From positions 62,001 through 126,000 of the forward strand of contig CAYQOM010000006.1 of NCBI GenBank assembly GCA_964419145.1: 64,000 nt of DNA, given 5' to 3'. The notes below the pieces were generated by a model. The model was not told the origin of the DNA. It did no database searches and worked only from the letters and a program-made list of their open reading frames with translations. This DNA is from UBA2336 sp964419145. GTDB taxonomy: Bacteria; Bacteroidota; Bacteroidia; Cytophagales; Cyclobacteriaceae. Shown here one piece after another: positions 61,475 to 64,000 of this stretch. The position numbers were made by a program, and so were the translations under genes. The first letter of the stretch is position 1; each line of letters opens with the position of its first letter.

Positions 61475-61503
61475 AAAAGAATAACAACTGAAAAATTTAA
61501 ACT

Positions 61504-61899
61504 ATGAATAAGCGATTTATTTTTAACCTACTTAGCGTACTGGCATTAGCTACCGTGATGAGTTGCCAGGGTCAAACAGGTATACACGTATTAAGCGTTG
61601 ATGCTTTTGAGCAAAAACTGAATGCCACGCCTGAAAAAATTATTCTGGATGTACGTACAGATGAAGAATACGCACAAGGCAAAATGAAAAATGCCACCCA
61701 AATCGACTACTACCAACGCGATTTTAAAACCGAGGTAGCCAAGCTTGATAAAACCAAACCGGTGTTTGTATACTGCGCCAGCGGTGTTCGCAGCAACTCA
61801 GCAGCTAAAATCCTGAAACAACAAGGCTTTGCAGAAATTTATGATCTAAAAGGTGGCCTCAACGCATGGGCCCGATCAGGCAAGCCCCTTGTGAAATAA
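61504..61899 (+). CDS. Rhodanese-like lipoprotein
   Basis: A 131-residue single rhodanese domain behind a lipoprotein signal (VLALATVMSC, Cys21). LDVRTDEEYAQG carries the CH2A motif (Asp49, Arg51) and the catalytic Cys91 lies in YCASGVRSNSA, the usual six-residue active-site loop. It would move sulfane sulfur, for example from thiosulfate, in the periplasm or at the membrane. It is 29 bases after the DsrE-like gene and 31 bases before the SoxB-like gene. Confidence 0.92.
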   Translation: MNKRFIFNLLSVLALATVMSCQGQTGIHVLSVDAFEQKLNATPEKIILDVRTDEEYAQGKMKNATQIDYYQRDFKTEVAKLDKTKPVFVYCASGVRSNSAAKILKQQGFAEIYDLKGGLNAWARSGKPLVK

Positions 61900-61930
61900 T
61901 TACGGAAATCCCCATCTCACCAGAGCAATC

Positions 61931-63736
61931 ATGAGTCATTCCAAATCCTGCACCTGCTATTCATGTCAAGCTGAAGTTGTTTCTGAAAAAGAAAAACAAC
62001 TGCATGTTGAGCTTTCGGAAAATTCGCGAAGGGAGTTTCTAAAAAAAGCTTCGGGTTTTGGGTTGGCATTAGGCATTGGCGGTGGATTGGTAACTCCGCT
62101 TTCGGCTTCAGCATTGCAAACACCCGACAGCGATTTAAAATACAAGGAAATAGCAGGGAACGGAGCTGTAAAGAATGGAAAGGCTTCGGTAGTTACACTT
62201 TTACAAACAGCCGACATCCACGCCCAACTATTGATACACGATGAATTTTTTATTGAAGACGGAAAACCCGTTTACAAAAAACGTGGAGGTTATGCCACCT
62301 TAAAGGCGATGATCAACGCGCTTCGAAAAGAAAATCCTGCCAACACATTTTTAATCGATGGCGGTGATTGTTTTCAAGGGGGCGGTGTCGCTGCCCTTAC
62401 TGAAGGACGAGCCATCGTTCCGTTGATGAACAACATCGGATACGATTTGATGCTGCCCGGAAATTGGGAAGTGGTGTACGGGAAGGAAATGATGATGAAA
62501 GATATGTTTGCCTATACCTGCCCAAAAGTTTGCGCCAACATGTTTCACCAAACCAACGATGCTTTTAATGGTGATTTGATCTTTCCGCCTTACTATGTAA
62601 AACATATTGGCGGAATAAAAATCGGGTTTATCGGGTACAACGATCCGCTTACACCCAAACGACAATCACCGGCATACAGTTACGGTATACAGTTTACCCA
62701 TCCGCAGGAAAATGTAGCCAAGTACATCCGCATTTTAAGAGAATACGAAGGTTGTCAACTGGTAGTTTTATTAACGCACATGGGCCTGGCACAACAAATT
62801 GGTTTAGCCAATATGGAATTTATCCGTGGAGTAGATTACATTTTAGGTGCCGATACACATGAGCGCGTACGTGAGCCGTTGAGCGGAACATACGCCAAAG
62901 TAACGGAGCCCGGAGCATTCGGTTCATTCATCGCCAAACTTGATTTTGTAATTGAGAACGGAATAATCAAAGATCACAGCTATCAGCTGCTGGATGTTGA
63001 TCCGGAAAAATACGGTGAAGACGAAGAGATGAAAGCGCTGGTGAAGGAAGCACGCGAGCCATTCAAGGCAAAACTTGATACGGTAATCGGTAAAACAAAA
63101 ACACCATTGGTGCGCTACTATGTGATTGAAACACCGATGGACAACTTCATTACCGATGCCATTATGTGGAAGTTTAAACCGGATATTGCCCTGAGCAACG
63201 GTTTTCGTTTCTGTCCGCCACTGGTACCCGATCCGAAAACCGGAGTTGCCGAAATCACGGAAGATTATTTATGGAGCATGTTGCCGGTAGACAGTGAAGC
63301 GAAAATCGGAACCATCACCGGCAAGCAATTATGGGATTGGATGGAGAAGGAATTACACAATGCGTTCGCGAAAGATCCGGCCAAACGCTTTGGTGGATGG
63401 GTGGTGCGCTTCAAAGGCATGGAAGTGAACTTCACCATTAACAATGAACCGGGCAAACGCGTAAACTGGATCAGGATTAAAGGCAAACCCATTAACCTAT
63501 CAAAAACCTATACGTTTGTTGCGTGTGAACGCGAAGGCGATCCGGATACAACCATCTGCCGGGTGGAACATGTTGCCGAACCTAAGAAACTTGGCGCATC
63601 ATTGCATGCCGTAATAAAAGAATACCTGGCCAAACATTCGCCCATTGCGCCCAAACTTGAAGGTCGCGCTACGGCCACAGACGCACCCAATACGTTACTC
63701 ACCCAACTGATGGGTGTTGGATACGAATTCCGGTAA
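61931..63736 (+). CDS. SoxB-like periplasmic metallohydrolase
   Basis: A 601-residue protein of the 5'-nucleotidase/SoxB metallophosphatase group. A Tat signal (NSRREFLKKA, Arg33-Arg34, then a hydrophobic stretch to about 62) is preceded by an unusual cysteine cluster (Cys7, Cys9, Cys12). Metal ligands are Asp95 and His97 (TADIHAQ), Asp146 (DGGDCFQ), Asn178 (PGNWEVVYG), His283 (LLTHMG) and His310 (GADTHER). The GNWEVVYG and the final KRVNWIRIKGKPINLSKTYTFVACE stretches follow SoxB rather than ordinary nucleotidases. SoxB releases sulfate from a carrier-bound sulfonate. No SoxYZ is seen in the window. Confidence 0.78.
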   Translation: MSHSKSCTCYSCQAEVVSEKEKQLHVELSENSRREFLKKASGFGLALGIGGGLVTPLSASALQTPDSDLKYKEIAGNGAVKNGKASVVTLLQTADIHAQLLIHDEFFIEDGKPVYKKRGGYATLKAMINALRKENPANTFLIDGGDCFQGGGVAALTEGRAIVPLMNNIGYDLMLPGNWEVVYGKEMMMKDMFAYTCPKVCANMFHQTNDAFNGDLIFPPYYVKHIGGIKIGFIGYNDPLTPKRQSPAYSYGIQFTHPQENVAKYIRILREYEGCQLVVLLTHMGLAQQIGLANMEFIRGVDYILGADTHERVREPLSGTYAKVTEPGAFGSFIAKLDFVIENGIIKDHSYQLLDVDPEKYGEDEEMKALVKEAREPFKAKLDTVIGKTKTPLVRYYVIETPMDNFITDAIMWKFKPDIALSNGFRFCPPLVPDPKTGVAEITEDYLWSMLPVDSEAKIGTITGKQLWDWMEKELHNAFAKDPAKRFGGWVVRFKGMEVNFTINNEPGKRVNWIRIKGKPINLSKTYTFVACEREGDPDTTICRVEHVAEPKKLGASLHAVIKEYLAKHSPIAPKLEGRATATDAPNTLLTQLMGVGYEFR

Positions 63737-64000
63737 ATCACGTTACTTTGCTGCTTGATAATTTAGCTCATACCTCATTAATGAATTCAATTCATTTTCA
63801 GTGTACTCAGACTGCGCATCGGCCAATCTTCGGCCTGGCAAGAGCATGTGCGCCTGCCTGCCGAAGCGACAGCGCAGGCAGGGATTGGGCGCAGCGCTGG
63901 ATGAGTACACGGGGCCACGCGGCCCTGGAGCAAAAGAGGTGTTGCAGATTCTTCAATGTCAACAACTAAAAGTTTTTAACAGGTGATCCTTCAGGTTTTT
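63737..64000. other. Region after the SoxB-like gene with a repeat hairpin
   Basis: This 264-base stretch to the window's edge holds CCTGCCTGC / GCAGGCAGG at 63853-63882, the same short palindrome family as at 36.4 and 41.3 kb. Open frames here (for example 63748-63969) have no protein-like pattern and are not called. Whether a gene begins further on cannot be seen. Confidence 0.5.

Noticed and set aside
63748..63986. Short plus-strand frames at the right edge
   Set aside because: They translate a repeat hairpin and have no protein pattern.

Overview
The window reads as chromosomal DNA from a member of the Bacteroidota, most likely an aerobic, Cytophagales-type bacterium. Supporting signs are a GldH-like gliding lipoprotein, a DUF2807 adhesin-like protein, DUF3667, DUF1684 and DUF1972 proteins, TlpA fused to a carboxypeptidase-regulatory-like domain, near absence of Shine-Dalgarno sites, and promoters of the TTG / TAnnTTTG type seen before several genes. 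I cannot name the genus. There is one 10-N scaffold gap. I see no phage, insertion sequence, CRISPR array or rRNA operon; two tRNAs (Thr-CGT, Lys-TTT) are present.

Layout. 1-11.9 kb: ordinary housekeeping and accessory genes (end of waaA, rsgA, a glycosyltransferase/FemAB-like/Mpo1-like run, saccharopine dehydrogenase-like, NhaC, a 3'-5' exonuclease, a Tet-type MFS pump, a frameshifted yigZ, a DUF2807 protein). 12.0-30.5 kb: one long, AT-rich minus-strand locus for a surface polysaccharide. It contains a Wzz-like protein, an initiating sugar phosphotransferase, three polymerase/ligase-like membrane proteins, five glycosyltransferases, two asparagine-synthase-type amidotransferases around a methyltransferase, a second methyltransferase, a MurJ/Wzx-like flippase and the decayed remains of a WecA-type transferase. 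30.8-35.6 kb: a minus-strand run of prfB (with its programmed +1 frameshift), a TlpA-like protein, an MFS transporter carrying the N gap, and a YhhN-like protein.

35.7-46.1 kb: a small membrane-peptide/DUF1801 pair, a MocR regulator divergent from an EamA exporter, two acetyltransferases, ilvE, an oxidoreductase, a flavin-binding protein, then an AT-rich insert holding a frameshifted FRG-domain gene and an exported proteasome-beta-like Ntn hydrolase. Composite palindromic repeats lie in several gaps. 46.3-54.3 kb: a MacB-type ABC efflux set, an Rrf2 regulator, tRNAs, a fluoride channel, a TPR/SH3 protein, a DinB protein, a histone-H1-like/SWIB fusion and an ABC-F ATPase. 54.4-56.4 kb: a TPR sensor kinase.

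56.4-63.7 kb: the most interesting part, a probable sulfur-compound oxidation and transport cluster in three transcription units: a TauE/SafE exporter; two half-size YeeE/YedE transporters with a TsdA-like dihaem cytochrome and an OprD-like porin; and a periplasmic DsrE-like protein, a rhodanese lipoprotein and a Tat-exported SoxB-like hydrolase. Each unit is preceded by the same 14-bp palindrome (GTRAY-N4-GTYAC), centred about 30 bp upstream of a -7 element. This suggests one Crp/Fnr-type regulator activates all three. No SoxXA or SoxYZ genes are present in the window.
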